A stretch of DNA of 64,000 bases from Blastobasis lacticolella (Eukaryota; Arthropoda; Insecta; Lepidoptera; Blastobasidae), in NCBI GenBank assembly GCA_905147135.1, contig LR990056.1, positions 12,968,001 to 13,032,000 on the forward strand. Direction: 5' to 3'. Position numbers and translations under genes: made by a program. The notes beneath the pieces were generated by a model that worked only from the letters and a program-made list of their open reading frames with translations, did not search any database and had not been told where the DNA came from. Every line of letters starts with the position of its first letter. Position 1 is the first letter of the stretch. This document shows, piece after piece, positions 11,171-24,168 of the stretch.

Positions 11171-12389
11171 GGTTTTGGGGCAGAGGAATCTATTTATTAT
11201 TTATAGTCTTAATGTTGGCAAACGCGCGGGAAACTCGCTATACTCCGAGCAAAGCCCACTCGTACCGGTCAACTTGGTACGCTGCCGCGTGTACCAATTA
11301 ACTATGAGCAAGACATTGCAGCGTTCAACAGGTTAACAGCATAATAAACGAATGGCATTCTAACCCTAAAACTGTCACGCGACGCCGCCGCGTGCCGGGT
11401 CATGCGTGGTCGCGACCTTGAACAGGTATTCGGAATAAGACGCTGTTTTTGTTGCTTGGTGTCTTTAAGAGATATATGAATCGGAGCCCTTACTGCTGCT
11501 ACCAATGGTACAGGGTAGCTTTTCTAACTGTAACTAATAGTTTATTGCTTTGACGTGTCACAGTGCCTACAATATAGCCCGAAACCCTTTTTTATTTTGG
11601 TACCTTCGGGTGTCGTACAATGGTAGAGCTGTATAATCCCCTCAAAGAATTATCTTTACTAACAAGTATGACAAATCGGAAGATATTTTTTGGTTAATTA
11701 ATTAATTGTTCTTTTTGTTTGTCAATAAGGTATCTATCTATCTATCTTCTAATTTGTTAACTGGCTATACATTTTAATCACCAAAATTTTAAAATGCATC
11801 TTTGTCTTTGGCATTTCAACCATAATGTAGGTACTTATTTTCAACTGCTGTATAACTGTGAAATGAGCTAATACAAAATTATTAAAACCTCACAATAAAG
11901 TAAGATAGCTTCCTATAAACTGTTCTAATATCAATTTTATTCGTATACCTACCAACCTCCTTCAAAACACAGAGTAAAAAAAGAATACCAACAAAAAGCG
12001 CGCCAAACGCCGTAAGCAGCAGCACGCGCCGGCACAATGGTACGATTTCCTTTGCCTCTTCTCAAACTGATAAAGATTAGTTTTTCTCCATGGCCCCAAG
12101 TGGCAACAATACTGATACACATCGGGCACAATAAGGTGAAAACGAAAGTTTCGATTAGTTTTTGCCGCTGCTCGCTTTCGTTGGGAGCGCAGTAATGAGA
12201 TGGGTCTCTACGTTGTTATTAGCTATGATTCCAAGGTAGTTGTGGCGCCCGACTTGCCTTGTAATATGTCGGTGTTTTGGTACTTTGATGTACGCGTCAC
12301 TTATTAGTTAACTTATGAGAAAAAAATGTTGAACTTATTGTTGAAGTAAGGCATGATAAAACTACGAAGTTCTATTTTATTTTTATGTC
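11171..12389. other. Gene-free stretch
   Basis: Nothing recognised. A short TATC microsatellite lies near 11731-11747. The antisense frames at 11302-11505 and 11949-12131 are not supported. Confidence 0.4.
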
Positions 12390-12640
12390 ATACGGTAGGC
12401 AAACAGGCAAGCGGGCCACCTGATGGAAAGTGGTCACCACTGCCTATTGACATTAGCAACACCAAGAGTATCGCCAATGCTTTGCCCACCTCTATAACAC
12501 GTTACTCTGGCAGCAAAAAGGCAAATACCACCCCACTGCCAAAGCCACGGTTGCCCAAATCCCCACCCCATGGAGCACATGAAACCTTACTCACCGGCAG
12601 AAACACAATACTATTTAAAGAGTATTATTTATTTAGTATT
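12390..12640 (-). repeat. LINE-T tail, antisense, with adjoining 3' UTR
   Basis: GGCAAACAGGCAAGCGGGCC, ACCTGATGGAAAGTGGTCAC and the following CCAATGC, CACTGCCAAAG and CACAATACTATT blocks match the antisense copy at 61690-61960. The plus-strand versions are at 15780, 16371, 33725 and 36735. Confidence 0.65.
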
Positions 12641-13255
12641 AAATTGTAAATTGACATTGCCGAGATTACAGTAGGTATCTAGTATTCCTACATATTGTAA
12701 TCCATCCATTTTATTTAAAACTGATCTATGTTGACCGTAGCAAGTGTGTCGAGTAGACTCTGCCTATCCCTACGGGAAAAAGGTCATCAAAATCGTCATC
12801 ATCTCGGCTTTCTATCCCGGTGGCACGACACGCGGGAGCCTGGGGTCAAAAAGGAGTGACGTTATTATTATACTTATGTATTAGGAACTATCTGTTTCTT
12901 ACATATTGTACCTATAGGTATTTCATTTTGCAGTTAATCTATGTAATGATGAACATTTAACAAAAAATAAAGACGTACAATCACACAATCGTCCGCACAC
13001 TGCACTAAGTATATCGAGCGCTCATACATACAAGCATACGAGTCTGCCCCTTGATGGACTGAAAATTGTATGTTTGCCTCTTTGCGAGATGATTGCCTTT
13101 GAGAAATGCGCGGTGGATTATTTAGATGCTATCGGAGACCAACTAGTTACTCTGTAGTCGTATTACGTCTAGAGTGTCTTCAGATTTCTCAAGATTGTAC
13201 CTAATAGCTATTAAGGTAGTTAGATACAAGTAATAAACTGTATTGTGCATGCAGG
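12641..13255. other. Gene-free stretch
   Basis: Nothing recognised. Confidence 0.4.
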
Positions 13256-13675
13256 TCATTGCAGGTACCAAACAAGTAAACTGGGAACAGAAATTACGCT
13301 ACGGGTAAATAAAGTATTGGGAACACATGCATCATCATCTTCGGCATCCTTCATAGTGAGTCCGTTGGCACTCATGTCACTCTTAACGACGTCCAGCCAT
13401 CGCTTCTTCGGCCGGCCTCTCCTTCCCGTGCCTGGTGAGGGCGGCATGGCTAGACATTTGTTCCCCACACAATTTGCCGGTCTGCGCAAGACGTGGCCAT
13501 ACCATCGAAGGCGACACTCTTGTAGCTTATCTGCGATGTCACGGACACGTAGGCTACCGCGGATGTGGGCGCTCTGCACGCGATCTTTGCGGGAAACCCT
13601 ACACATGCACCGCAGCATCTTCATTTCCGTGACTCGCATCTCCTGCTTGAGTCGCTCTAGTAGAGGCCAAGTCAC
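13256..13675 (-). pseudogene. LINE ORF2 C-terminal remnant (RTE-like)
   Basis: The antisense frame encodes about 115 residues of the form LERLKQEMRVTEMKMLRCMC ... RLRWYGHVLRRPANCVGNKC ... GRRGRPKKRWLDVV. I recognise this as the region after the reverse transcriptase domain of RTE-like LINEs. No RT core or endonuclease is present. The frame leaves the family after MKDAED, so the normal end is lost. It is a truncated relic, and the plus-strand frame opposite it is a shadow. Confidence 0.75.
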
Positions 13676-15384
13676 GCTGCCGTATAAGAGAACAGGTCTA
13701 ATAACGGTCTTGTAGACCTGTCCCTTCAGTTTATTAAATTATTGGGAACACATGCGAATGGTGTAATACATGAAGGAAAATAAACCTGATTAAAAACAAA
13801 CTCGAACCGCATCCGCTCCCCATCCCGGCCGCTTTCCATCATGGATCGTTCGTGTGCCTGCCTAAGCAATAAAAAAAAACTACAACTTAGTAACTAACCT
13901 TAGTAGTAACCTTGTACAAAACTTGTAAATATGCTCCAGCAGGACTGTGTCACACAAGACACTCATAAGATACGAAACTAGGTGAAGCTAATAATACACA
14001 TAGATACACGCAGATTTGTATTCTTGTCAACTCGCAACATTTGACATTAGCACGTATTAACAACGTCTTTAGCCCAAATAACGTGCGTGTCAGAACTGTG
14101 CGACTGTATAATTAGATAAATAATAACAGTAACCGTGCTATTAACCGAATACAGCACAAAATAATGCTGTACTGTCAAGGCCTGAGTCATATGTGACCGT
14201 TGCTATAGCGTTACAAGATCTATTTGGGTTTATTAGTCAAAAGTGGCGTAATTTTATAGCGTTAATATGATGACAATATTAAACGAGGCTAGTCTTCACA
14301 AATACAGTATCCAGAGTTTAAATTTGTGGTCATTTATTTCGTACTATAACGCTGACAATGTGAGCCAACATTTCTCACTACCCCGAAACTGTGTGTTTTA
14401 AAAATGCCCGTCTCACTGCTGCCATTTGCGAATTAACAAGCGTCTTCTTAGTTTCGAGGTTATGGCTTGTCTATGCTGAGTGCTTTCGTCATATCTTGTC
14501 GACAAATTGTTTTTGTTCTTCCAGTCATTTAATCCGCCTTTTGTAGACCGTGGTGACGAGCTTATTTGATCTGTACATAACTTGGTGAGCTTCTATCAAA
14601 ATTGATAATTTTTTCGGTTAGATTTGCTACTCTTGGCTAATAGTGCTAAAAAGTCAAAACCACCACAAATTGCATTTAAAGATTCTGGTAGCAAACCGCC
14701 TGGTACCTAAATAAGTAAGCGCTTTTCTAGTAGAAGAGCGGTCCCTGGCCGGAAAATCCAGCATGGCATTTGCCGCTAGAAAGATAATTCTTATAAAACA
14801 ATATTCCGAAATCTACGAACCTTCTTAAACAAAATTATAATTAAACAACCTTCAGAATAATATCTATCTCATTATATTCGGCCATCCCATCCGCATTTAG
14901 GCTGTTCATGACAAATCTGTTGCGTGCATCGGTCAAAATTAAAAACATAATGATAGGTGTTTTATAGGTACAGTTTGGTAGCATCAGCGCCTTGACCAAC
15001 TTAGCGTTGTAATTTCGTTGTTGTCTTAAATAATCGATCATAGGGTTCCCATGAGGCACAATAAAGAATTTTTTGCTGCTTGTCTCGTCTTATTGTTGTA
15101 TATTGAATAGTTTCTAGTCAATGACCGTGTCAATCGTGTGAAAAGAAATTGACACTGTGATTGGAAATCTTAACGAATGTGGCGTGATATTGCATATTTT
15201 TTCGGCTTGATTTATGATAATATGACCGTATCAAAGAGATATGGTTGGTTTGAGGGCCATATGGTGTCCGGCACCAGCCGCTTTCACCCATCGACTATTG
15301 TTTTAGACACAGAGCTATTGTCTAGATAGGACTTCTGTAAATTCAACAATCAGAGTGAATATTATAACAATATCGTGGAAAGAG
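13676..15384. other. Gene-free stretch
   Basis: About 13795-13880 (CCGCATCCGCTCCCCATC..., ending in poly-A) resembles the LINE 3' end at 31660-31800. 14690-14790 shares a CTGGTAG(C/G)AAACCGC block with 44695-44710. Nothing else is seen. Confidence 0.35.
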
Positions 15385-15665
15385 CGTCGGTGGCTGAGCG
15401 TTTAGGGTATCCGACGACTTGAAAGTGAGAGGTGCCGGGTTCGAATCCTGCTGCCGCGATGTACCAATGATTCTTTTCTGAGTTATGTACATTAGTTGAA
15501 TACTAACCGATGCTCATACGGTGAGGGGAAACATCGTTATGAAACCTTTACTTTTGGCGCCTGTACTTAATCTGTACTTAATCTGCCAAAGCATGGATCA
15601 TGGTTGAGGCGGACCCTGGGCCCTCGTGCACGAAAGCACAACCGGGACATTAACGCTAAGATAAT
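15385..15665 (+). repeat. SINE-A, nearly full-length, with tRNA-like head
   Basis: The head has A box TGGCTGAGCGTTTAGG and B box GGTTCGAATCC, then the family body (CTGAGTTATGTACATTAGTT, CGGTGAGGGGAAACATCG). It skips directly to GGATCATGGTTGAGGCGGAC and ends CAACCGGGACATTAACGC, so it has lost a middle segment. Confidence 0.85.
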
Positions 15666-15779
15666 TATTTTTTTATTACCTGGGAAGAACCTTATTGTTA
15701 CTTATTTTTTATTATTATTATGTAATAAAGCAGTATAAGTTTTTATTTACCTTTCACGAACTTTATTAAAATAAAGGAA

Positions 15780-15865
15780 AATAAATAAAAGCCCATAATG
15801 TTCCTAATGTAATGATCAGGTGGCCCGCTTGCCTGTTTGTTTGCCGTGTAACATAAAAAAAAGCA
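15780..15865 (+). repeat. LINE-T tail
   Basis: ATCAGGTGGCCCGCTTGCCT then GTTTGTTTGCCGTGTAACAT and a poly-A run: the 3' terminus of the LINE-T family in sense orientation. Confidence 0.6.
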
Positions 15866-16370
15866 TTATGTCAACTCTCCTGCTCCTGGGACTGTTCAAC
15901 CAGTCTCAAGGCTTAATATGTAACTCGTCTCAACAATTTCCACTTTGTTCACGAATTCTCTCATACGTGTAAACTCGTATTGTAGTTACATTAAAACCCC
16001 CATTATCTAAGTACAAATGGAAAGCTTTAAAAAATAATAATACGGAAGCAACTGCGCCTCCCACGGCGCGGACACTAAATCTTCCCAAGAGATAATACGC
16101 CAAATATCAGAATCATTTTCGCATTACGTAACATCGCATAACATATAGCGATTTGCTTGCGGTGTGACTGTGGTACGGTGGGTACAATAAAACGGTTTAT
16201 CGTTTAGTGCGGTGGGAATTAGGAGTGTTTGTTGAGAGCCGATGTATTCGGTATTCCCTGTTTTACCCACGGCACAACTGTGTGATAGTTCGTGAGATCT
16301 ACGCGACTTTTTGCGAGAACTTTGGATCAATTCTGGGATAAAAAATGTAGAAAGTATTAATTAAATATTT
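15866..16370. other. Gene-free stretch
   Basis: Nothing recognised. Confidence 0.4.
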
Positions 16371-16480
16371 GTAGTATGGGATGATATTGCAAACGTCCAT
16401 AAGCTGCGGTGACTGCTTACCGTCAGGCTGGCCGTAAGCTTGTTTGTCACCTTTATGGTATAAAAAATAGCAATCATCAG
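16371..16480 (+). repeat. LINE-T tail
   Basis: TTGCAAACGTCCATAAGCTG, CGGTGACTGCTTACCGTCAG, GCCGTAAGCTTGTTTGTCAC and GGTATAAAAAA follow the same order as the longer copies at 33725 and 36735. Confidence 0.7.
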
Positions 16481-19400
16481 GGTACAATTGGATGGATTGC
16501 AATTGCAAGAAAGTGTCATTAATATTATATCTTTCTATTTGTTCTAAACATGTCATGTTATTTCACCTAATACACAATTTACGTCATCGTTTGTAAAGCC
16601 GGTCTGTAAATGATCAAGGCTTTTATTGAATAGGTTTTAAATATATATACTTATGTTAAATTTAGATATACAAATGTAACTTGCTCCATGAGTTTTGTAT
16701 TATGAGTATTGTGATGTCAAAATAAATAATGTCTATGTCTATGTCTATGTCTAAATGGCGTGAGAGTCAGCATTTATATTGTCCGTTCATATTCCACTTG
16801 GGAGACCCTGCCGATACGTTGTCTTAAATGATGATCGCCACGCATTGCTTGCTTCGGAGGGCATATTACGCCGTCGGATCCCAGTCGCTATCGATTAAAT
16901 CTGAGGCTCTTTGGATATCATGATACTATTACCGTGGGTATTTACAATTGCCATATCTTGTGATGGATACGTTCTTAGCAATTTAGAGTTAGAAATTGAT
17001 TCCAGCTTCTCTAGTACATGTTCAAAATAGTCGTAGATTTGAAAGCAAATGTCAAATTTCTATGATGTCAGACTGGTATATTGTTGAAGAAAAGTGTCAT
17101 AGTGCCTAATTTCCGTGATGTCAGACTAGCATATACGAGATTCTCGGAGATAAGTGTGTCGACGTTCAGTTTCCAATCTTCCAAACTGTGCATCAACAAC
17201 CGCTTCAACCAAGCTTACCAAGTGTAATGGTAAACCTATACCGTGGCAATATCGTGCTTTAAAGCAATAACGTCGCAAGACCACACAACGGGCGGATTTG
17301 CACGCATCTGCCCGGCGCCGGGCCCGTGACGGGGCCGTTATCTTCCGATAGATGATGATTTGCCTGTGCTAATGCTTACTGGAAAGGGTTGATGGGTGCT
17401 TAGAAATGTTAACCGTTGTCGTATAGGCTCCAAAGTAAAAAATGTTGATACTAGATTGCGGATAAACCGATTTTTTTGGAAATAAATGCACTTGCGACTG
17501 TAAACCCAAACCTTTTCCATGAATTTCTCTTTTAAATTGTGAAAATTTATTTTTCCGGATTATCGCTTTCAGATAGGCAGACAATGCAGGGACCAAAACA
17601 TTACACCGATTTGTTATGTGCGTAGTAAGAACCTATAGGATCTTTTTTCAGATCAGATCAACCAAGTTATGGGTTATGACGTCTAGACATGAGATACCTA
17701 TTTCTAGGCAATAAATTAGCTTTCCTCTTTTTTCTCTGTATAAAAATCTCTTCAAATTCTCATACGTTCGGCATGCAACACTTTATGGAGCTCTCGTACC
17801 CGTGGGAGAGGGCTAGAGGTGGCTGTTCGCAATCTCACGCAACGGACTCCGGCTTCCTGCCGGTATGGTGATGGCAGATTCGGCGAACATGACATTCCGC
17901 GCCGCCAGTGTGAAGCTCACGCGAGTCTGGAGATTCCTTATTGTCTGGTAGAATTCAACTGTAAATTATTGAGAAAGTATCTAGGTGTGGCTAGGGGAAA
18001 GTGTTTCGTAATATGAATGGTTCGGAAGGATGTTTCTCGATTACTATTCGGATGTGGAGTGAGCTCCCAGCCACTGTGTTTTCTTTGGACAGTGACATGG
18101 GATCCTTCAGACATCCTTCGATATTTCAAGACATGGACCTACGTACCAAAAAGTTATTGTTCGATTAGCTTAGCGTGGAAACATATCGTCATTTTCGTTA
18201 TTTCAGACTACTATACTAATCATCCGCTTCTGAATATAATCTATATTAGCAGAAGGAACATATTAAAATCGAATCAGCAGACCGCCTTGTCATCCAGCCA
18301 CGATCTATCAAAATTAGTCTTCCACCATAATTATTTCAATGCGCATTTGTATTGTAGAAAGTATAAACAACTTCCTAATTGAAGAATATCAATATGTTGT
18401 ATGCTAAAACCGACCTTATCAGCGAAGTTATACAGATTATTACATGATTTTGCGCGCGTGCTGAACATGGGCACGAACATTTATCACTTACCACTTTCCC
18501 GACTTGATATGAAGTAAAAGTAGTCGAACTCGATGTGTCTCGAAGGCTCGGGCCTTATGTTGGACCGTAGCGCCAGCCTTAGGGCACTTTTCCGCATTCT
18601 AGGGACTCGGGGAAAATTGTTTGCCTTTAATATTAGTTTCGTTAAGTAAGGTTTGTGTTTTGTTTGTTATAGGTATTTTAGACTTTTTTTTGCATTAATT
18701 GTTACTATTATGTAGATATTGCTGTTTTATATAACCTTATAATACGTATCGTAATATTTACGTAAATTTAATGCTTTTGGAAGTGTATTTTGGCCAACAT
18801 TTGTCTATGTCTATGTAAGATATTAAATTTTTCATGCCGAAAATCGAAGCGGAAAACCGTTCGCCTCGACCGAGCGGTACCAAAATAGAGTGCCAGGGGC
18901 TCCATGTTTGAATCGCTCCCTTCAATTCGAAAGGTTTTCAATTAAGATTTTCGGCTGGAAAATTTCAATATTTTTAAAATCAGCGATTCAAAAATACCGT
19001 CCCTGATCTCCTATTCGGTGTGAGCGCCGGCCGTCTTCATTGAGAAGTAATCAGACAGGCGGGCGACCACGCGCCGGGATTGGCTCATTATCATTACTCA
19101 GAGATTGCAGGCTCATCTAGACTGCACCCAGACTAGTAATACTGTTAGTTCAGTACGCGTCTTAGGGAATAGACGTACTCGTACGTTAGTGGTGTATGTT
19201 ACTTGTTTCTGGTTGCTTGCGACCTAGTACCACTTTGGTTGGTATGGAGTTTTACTAGTTGGCTGTATGTGAAATTTAGTTCAATATGCAACCGCGAGGA
19301 AAGTTATATTGTATACACTGTAGGCCATTTTCTGAGACGTAGTCATCATGATATTTTAAACTATCGCGGTTATTATCACACATTTTAAAGATATGTTCCA

Positions 19401-19639
19401 CAAACAGGTAAACATAGGTGCGCGAAACCCGGAACATACATTTAAAATAGTCATGATGGTCTTTGTAGGCCAGTAATTGGGTGGCAAAGTCTTTTGGTGT
19501 GAATTTTCAAAATTGCTATCTCTTACTTGCTTGAACAGCATGAAGGGGGACAATCAGCAGAGGATAGTTAGGTAAATGGTAATAGGTTTTTAATGGTGCT
19601 AATACATTTTAACTCACACTACACCACTGATACTACTGA
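16481..19639. other. Long gene-free stretch
   Basis: Contents: a (TCTATG)n run at 16729-16751. An imperfect direct repeat around TGATGTCAGACT at 17060-17130. At about 18040-18110 a frame with WSELPATVF, which faintly resembles the end of a LINE ORF2 (low confidence). Otherwise I see nothing. Confidence 0.3.
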
Positions 19640-19860
19640 TTTAAATTTTTATTTTTTTATTTCCTAGGGAGTCACACGACGGACGGTCCACCTGATGAAA
19701 AGTGGCCACAATTGTCCATATGATTCATGGATTGATATTTTTTAAACTAATCACCCGCTTCGGCTAAGCACGGGTATGTAACTTCATAGGATCATTCGCT
19801 AGGCTAATAAAGATAGGTACCTGATAATTTCATCAAAATCGTTCAAGCCCTTTCGAAGGC
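19640..19860. repeat. LINE-T tail fragment plus RTE-tail fragment
   Basis: 19640-19740 is antisense LINE-T (GTCCACCTGATGAAAAGTGG). 19745-19860 (ACCCGCTTCGGCTAAGCACG, CATCAAAATCGTTCAAGCCC) is the tail type of the copy at 20770-20960. Confidence 0.5.
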
Positions 19861-20769
19861 CATAGGATACATGCACACATCGAGAATCGTGTAAATAAGA
19901 GTTCTGCTTAAAAACAGCTTTTCGTTTAACTCAGATTGTCTGGAGAGATTGGGATTATGCAATTCGAAAAAGAAACAACAATCAGATTTAAAATTGCTTA
20001 GTATTATAGGTACTGGCGAATATTGTAATATTGTCACGAAACACTATTATGTTGTACAGAACTATTGAGTCGTGATGGTTTTCAGATCGAGGTGTCGGGG
20101 TCATGTCGTGACCGCTCTGTGTGAACGCAATTTTTATTTGAAACTTCTGTTGAAGAATGAGAGTGTTATGTAACATTTTATAATTACTTAATTAGTGACA
20201 CAACATTAATTTATACGGGTTTTAAATAATGTGAGAACTTTAGTGAAGTAATTGACGGAAACGGAGACGGTGTTTTAGTAGAAAAAGGCCAAGCCTAAAC
20301 GATAGTTACAGAAAACGCTCATTTTCTGGTAAAAGGAATTTCTAAGGTTGTCGTGTTTAGAGATATGTGACGGTATTCCAATTCTAGTTATCTTTTCTTA
20401 CTTGCTAATCGTTTGCGACAAAACAGTACTATGCTTTTGAATATGTCCAACTGTGTCAAACACCAAAAGCCCTGAAGTCGGATTGCCTGGTTTTGGAATT
20501 AAAATTTTAGCCCTGTGTTTTACATCCGGTTAAACTTTTTAAGAAGACATTAGAATGTGTTCCACGTAAAAGTGCACAGTAACAAAGATATAAGCGTATC
20601 ATGGTGAGAATACAAGAATTTGCATTCTTTCACTCGGATATCAAATGAGAAATTTCACTCTTAATTTTATGTATTCACATTCATTTATATTTCAATTGTT
20701 ATTATGATGAATCTGCTGTATCAATTACGATTGTATCAGAAATAATACTTACATGTCTTTATATTGTTA
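19861..20769. other. Gene-free stretch
   Basis: Nothing recognised. Confidence 0.4.
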
Positions 20770-20960
20770 ACTAGCAGCCGCCCCGGCTTCGCACGGGTAC
20801 CACTACGTACACGGGTGTATAGCCTATGTCACCCGGGGATAGTGTAGCTTCCTAACGGTGAAAGAATTTTTGAAATCGGTCCAGTAGTTTCGAAGCCTAT
20901 TCAATACAAACAAACAAACAAAGAATCAAACCTTTCCTCTTTATAATATTAGTATAGATG
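20770..20960 (+). repeat. RTE-derived 3' tail repeat
   Basis: CCCCGGCTTCGCACGGGTAC, TATAGCCTATGTCACCCGGG, AAATCGGTCCAGTAGTTTCG, a CAAACAAACAAA run and the terminal TTTATAATATTAGTATAGAT. This order is typical of RTE-type LINE or SINE 3' ends in insects. Confidence 0.65.
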
Positions 20961-20984
20961 ATATATGGTATAGGGATATAGCGT

Positions 20985-21130
20985 GTTATATGTATTATAA
21001 GTATGTATTTAAAAAGTATGTAAGTGATTTATCAGTTGTCTAGCACCGACAAGCACACTAACACAAGCTTTGCTTACTTTTGGGCTAGATGGCGCTGTGT
21101 AAATTGTCCAAGCATGTATTATTATTATTA
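20985..21130 (+). repeat. SINE-B 3' half
   Basis: TATGTATTATAAGTATGTAT, CACAAGCTTTGCTTAC and GCTAGATGGCGCTGTGTAAA, then an ATT tail. The tRNA-like head is absent. Confidence 0.8.
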
Positions 21131-21915
21131 TTTATTACTGATCAATAATTCAAATAGTTATCTGTACTACCTAAGCAGGTTCTTTATCCAAACTAATACT
21201 ATAAATACGAAAGTAACGCTGTCAGTTTGAAGGTATATGTTACATTTTCACACCTAAATCGCACCGATTTGGTTAACAAGCAAGGGGATAGATAGATTGC
21301 AGCCTGGAGAAGGACGTACGCTAGTTTATATCTCCAAAAATAACTGGGCAAAAGCTATACGAAGTAATAGAAATATCATACATATCATACATACTTGAAC
21401 AAATATTATCTACCTATTATTTTATTTTTCTTACGGACTGCAACTTTTTTGTTTATTTACCGAAAATCCGTAATCCTACTTCAGCTACATCATATAATTG
21501 TTTTATTCATAAGAAATCTCGAAAGATCGCTCAACAAAACATACACAACGAACGTTCTATTAAAGTCTTTTACGTACAAGTGTTATATATAGTCATTTAC
21601 CTACAGCAAAGTACTTGGTAGTGTACTCTTTACTCATTACCTCACCATTGCCATAATGAATCATAACATGAAGTTTAAAAAGTCAGAGATGCTTGTCACG
21701 CGGCCAATGTCAAGGCGGCAATAACTTTACTGGCGTTTTCCTTATTCGCCTCCATACATACGGAAGGAACCATTTCCGAGTCCATTTTTAACTGCAACTG
21801 ACCTACGAATAAAGGATAAATCAAATGTCCTACATTTTTAAATGTAATACGGCCGTATACGGCAGACAAACAGATAAGCGGGCAGGTCATAATAACGATA
21901 AAAAATAAAACATAC
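21131..21915. other. Gene-free stretch
   Basis: 21185-21300 is a worn antisense RTE-type tail. 21855-21890 is a scrap of antisense LINE-T. No exon is seen. Confidence 0.35.
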
Positions 21916-22110
21916 TTATCTTGGCGTTAATGTCCCGGTTGTGCTCTCGCGCACGAGGGCCGTGGGTTCGCCTTGACCATGATCCAGGATTTGGCAGATC
22001 AGATAATTACAGTGGAGCGACTGCCATCTGACCTCCGTGACCTTGCTACCAGGGAAACCTGACCAGATTGGATCATGGTTATGGTCGCCTAAATATGTAG
22101 GTTTCATCAC
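21916..22110 (-). repeat. SINE-A fragment (3' body)
   Basis: CTTGGCGTTAATGTCCCGGT, CCATGATCCAGGATTTGGCA, CTGCCATCTGACCTCCGTGA and CCAGATTGGATCATGGTTAT appear in family order. The head is lost. Confidence 0.8.
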
Positions 22111-23639
22111 GTTAGCATAAATAATTAAAATGTTCTCAATGGAAACCTTAAGTTACTAATGTTGACCTTCTTTGATTTGTTTTACACATGTTTAGTTTAA
22201 AAGTAAGGTGATCCACATTAAATTGATATAGGTACGTTAGCAGATTTAGTATAATTTATAGCTCTAGAGTTGAACAAACAAGGCTGTATTTGAAAATTGG
22301 GAGTGTTTTTGTGGTGTAAGTACTTAGCACGTTTTGTTAATTGTAATTGAGAAGTATATTGATAACTGATATAGAAGAAGCGGGAGAGATTTGTCAGTGC
22401 CTTTTGATGAGGATGATGTCATTGTTGAGTTCTGGTTTGAAGAAGGTAGACAGCGCAATTACAGATATGAGCCATTTCATCTTAATCCTCACTGTAACTG
22501 CGGTTCTGCATTGTTTTTGCCTATATCTGGTTAAGTTCCCCTGGATAGGGACGGTGGTCCGACGGCAGTTGCTCCACTGCAATCACCTAATCTGCCATAT
22601 CCTGGATCATATTTCTGTTCCAAACATTATTCTGCCGTGGTATCTTTATTCTTCCGTATAACAGAAAGTACTATCTTTATTCTTCCGTTATCTGAGGCCA
22701 CGCGCCGAATTTGCGTCCGTCCTTTGATTATATACGAAGCGATTTTATTCTTCTGAGCGTCCGTCATAGAGAAGTTTCAGTGAGCGGCAGCCAGGTGGCG
22801 CACCAATGTTTCGTTTTCACTATTATGAGTCCACGATTATGATCGTCTCATGATCGTTCACGAAGGCTGACGGCAGTAGCCCAATACCCGCATTTTTTAA
22901 TTTTAAAATGTTCTCTACTTTATTCCCTTTCTAACAAACTTTAAACAACTACACAGGACCATGATTTTTAGGTTTGTAAGACACTATGTTCTTGAACCAC
23001 AACTAACTAGGTACTAAACTATTTTGTATACATTCGCCATAACACATATGAAGGCTTTCTCCAACCGAGCATAGCCTCCGCAATCAATTAAGACCTGGAA
23101 GTGTAGGATGTAAATATAAAAATTAGCCCGCACCCGCTGTTTTGATAGACTAACATCTCTAGCCGTAATTGTGTGAAGACTCTTAGTGAAGAGTGCATTG
23201 TCACCGCTGGGAACTAGCGATGGGCAGATAAGCCTGCCCACGATTTCCGTGTCCACAGTAGTTTGAATTAATTATCTTTACCGTAACAGATTTTTTTTAT
23301 ATGTTGCGTGGTTCTTATATGGCGTTATATGGGTTTTTTATATGGCGTCTAAGGCGTGGTCTGTCAATAAGGTTCTCAGAAAGTTGTGTGTTGATTTTGA
23401 CCCTGCACTGATTTGGTTGTATTGTGTAATTTAATAATGTGATACTTTGGGCACCAGGTGTGCCTTTAGGAAACACACACCATCCGTATTCAGAAACGTT
23501 ACTGTAAGATATCATGTGCTCGGATCAGGTTTGTTTTTGATCCGAGTCATAGTGTTCCTGCTTGCAATACTTGAGTGGTGATCGGCATATGCGTCCGTCA
23601 AAATTGACCAATCATAGAGACGTATTGAACGTGTTATAT
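22111..23639. other. Gene-free stretch with a SINE-A scrap
   Basis: 22540-22625 is a sense SINE-A scrap. Just after it, ATCTTTATTCTTCCGT is repeated at about 22640 and 22673. Nothing else is seen. Confidence 0.35.
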
Positions 23640-23765
23640 TATATGTATGTATGTTTGTATGTAAACTCTTTATTGCATGTAAAAAAAAATACAGTAGGTA
23701 GAAAAATATCATTTTACAAAGCAAAGGCGGGCTTATCCCACAATGGGATTTCTTCCAGCCAACCT
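23640..23765 (-). repeat. LINE 3' tail, antisense
   Basis: AAACTCTTTATTGCATGT, a poly-A run, then GGCGGGCTTATCCC and GGGATTTCTTCCAGCCAACC. The same arrangement occurs at 4285-4425. Confidence 0.5.
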
Positions 23766-23770
23766 TAACT

Positions 23771-24168
23771 TAGAGTATTTTTAATTGTTATTTGATTGTA
23801 AAACTATCGTAATTAATAATAAATAACATTGCCAAATAAATATATAAACATTTCTGAACGAACGTAAGATATTCCTAAACGATGTTAAATCTTGAAGTAC
23901 ATTCAGTACTAATTAACTAAAATTTAGGTTTCTTAACATGTAATTTATCTTATAATTATTAAATATATTTTTAAGAGCTATTTTTATGTTTTTGGTTTGT
24001 ATCGTTGCACAATATTTCATAGTTAATTAGAACTGAATGTACTTCAAGATTTAACATCGTTTAGGAATATCTTACGTTCGTTCAGAAATGTTTATATATT
24101 TATTTGGCAATGTTATTTATTATTAATTACGATAGTTTTACAATCAAATAACAATTAAAAATACTCTA
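23771..24168. repeat. Long inverted repeat (149-bp arms, 100-bp spacer)
   Basis: The left arm, 23771-23919, is the reverse complement of the right arm, 24020-24168, with one visible mismatch (AGTACTAATT against AGTTCTAATT). The spacer is 23920-24019. The arms hold no frame of note. The outer flanks do not pair, so the edges are sharp. A transcript crossing this would fold into a nearly perfect 149-bp duplex. It could be a foldback element, a recent local inverted duplication, or a hairpin-RNA source. Confidence 0.93.

Noticed and set aside
17689..18382. A coding gene from overlapping plus-strand frames
   Set aside because: No family motif runs through the frames and no coherent splice structure appears. 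Part of it may be a LINE end.
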